DNA of 64,000 nucleotides from Pocillopora verrucosa (Eukaryota; Cnidaria; Anthozoa; Scleractinia; Pocilloporidae). Positions 63,780 to 64,000 of the stretch are shown one piece after another. Position 1 is the stretch's first letter; each line of letters opens with the position of its first letter. The position numbers and the translations under genes were made by a program. The notes beneath the pieces are model-generated. The model was not told the origin of the DNA. It saw only the letters and a program-made list of their open reading frames with translations, and searched no databases. Location: assembly GCF_036669915.1 (NCBI RefSeq), contig NC_089319.1, positions 22,486,524-22,550,523 on the forward strand. Reading direction: 5' to 3'.

Positions 63780-63977
63780 CAGTGCAAGCCTCCCTCTGTC
63801 TTGAGTGAACCCAAAGCTTACAAGCTCACTTCAGATAACGAAGTGAATCGTTTTCATCGTTTTGTTCAAAGTCAGCAAGAAATTACATATCGGCAAATAA
63901 CATCAAGAAGTGTGGGTCATCGATGGCTTTTCCCTCTGAGGCTGAAGGCATCGTTTGGTGCAGTATTTTTACATTAG
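63780..63977 (+). CDS. possible partial exon of an unidentified gene
   Basis: A pyrimidine-rich acceptor (TTTTATTTTCCACAG) is followed by a frame open for about 65 codons. It begins CKPPSVLSEPKAYKLTSDNE and continues with a Gln/Arg-rich segment (FVQSQQEITYRQITSRSVGHR). Composition looks protein-like up to about 63,915, where a GTGTGG could be a donor; beyond that the frame looks random. No family is recognised, and the rest of the gene would lie outside the window. Confidence 0.3.
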   Translation, partial: QCKPPSVLSEPKAYKLTSDNEVNRFHRFVQSQQEITYRQITSRSVGHRWLFPLRLKASFGAVFLH

Positions 63978-64000
63978 CATCCGCCTTGATTGTAATTGGA

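Noticed and set aside
1..64000. CRISPR arrays, operons, integrated prophage or bacterial defence genes
   Set aside because: The intron-exon structure of every supported gene and the repeat content show nuclear eukaryotic DNA. No regularly spaced repeats or phage-type genes are present.

Overview
This is eukaryotic, AT-rich nuclear DNA. Genes are split by GT-AG introns, intergenic distances are long, and there are tRNA-derived SINEs, foldback elements and many copies of short AACCCTTT-type repeats. The repeat families, the intron-dense conserved genes and a compact SPDEF-type ETS gene suggest a cnidarian, most likely a stony coral. That assignment rests on recognition, not on a search. I see no bacterial, viral or CRISPR-like content.

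Layout. Bases 1 to about 15,000 hold no gene I can support; they contain one perfect 56-bp-arm hairpin repeat and one weak exon-like patch near 10.5 kb. A four-coding-exon ETS transcription factor (15,321-18,303, +) has a TATA box, a 5' UTR exon and a paired ETS site just upstream. From 19.3 to 36.4 kb is a gene desert with local duplications and old repeats; one unusually long minus-strand open frame (19,761-20,537) has no recognised product. From 36.97 to 62.2 kb is a dense cluster. It holds an SLC35-like ten-helix transporter (-), ELMOD3 (+) head-to-head with it across a 360-bp shared promoter, a small secreted basic protein with prohormone-like processing sites (+), and a 16-exon hexosaminidase D (GH20) gene (-). 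The last kilobase may contain the start of another plus-strand gene.

All four cluster genes and the ETS gene were assembled by hand: every junction is GT-AG, and reading phase is preserved across every intron. The encoded proteins are about 371 aa (ETS), 373-375 aa (SLC35-like), 483 aa (ELMOD3), 135 aa (secreted) and 585 aa (HEXD).

The genes do not form an obvious pathway. The transporter (nucleotide-sugar type fold) and the hexosaminidase both touch glycan metabolism. ELMOD3 is a GAP for small ARF-family GTPases and shares its promoter region with the transporter. The most novel item is the small secreted protein. It has a signal peptide, a Lys-Lys-Arg site and a C-terminal Gly-Lys, which together would give an amidated peptide, and I recognise no family for it.
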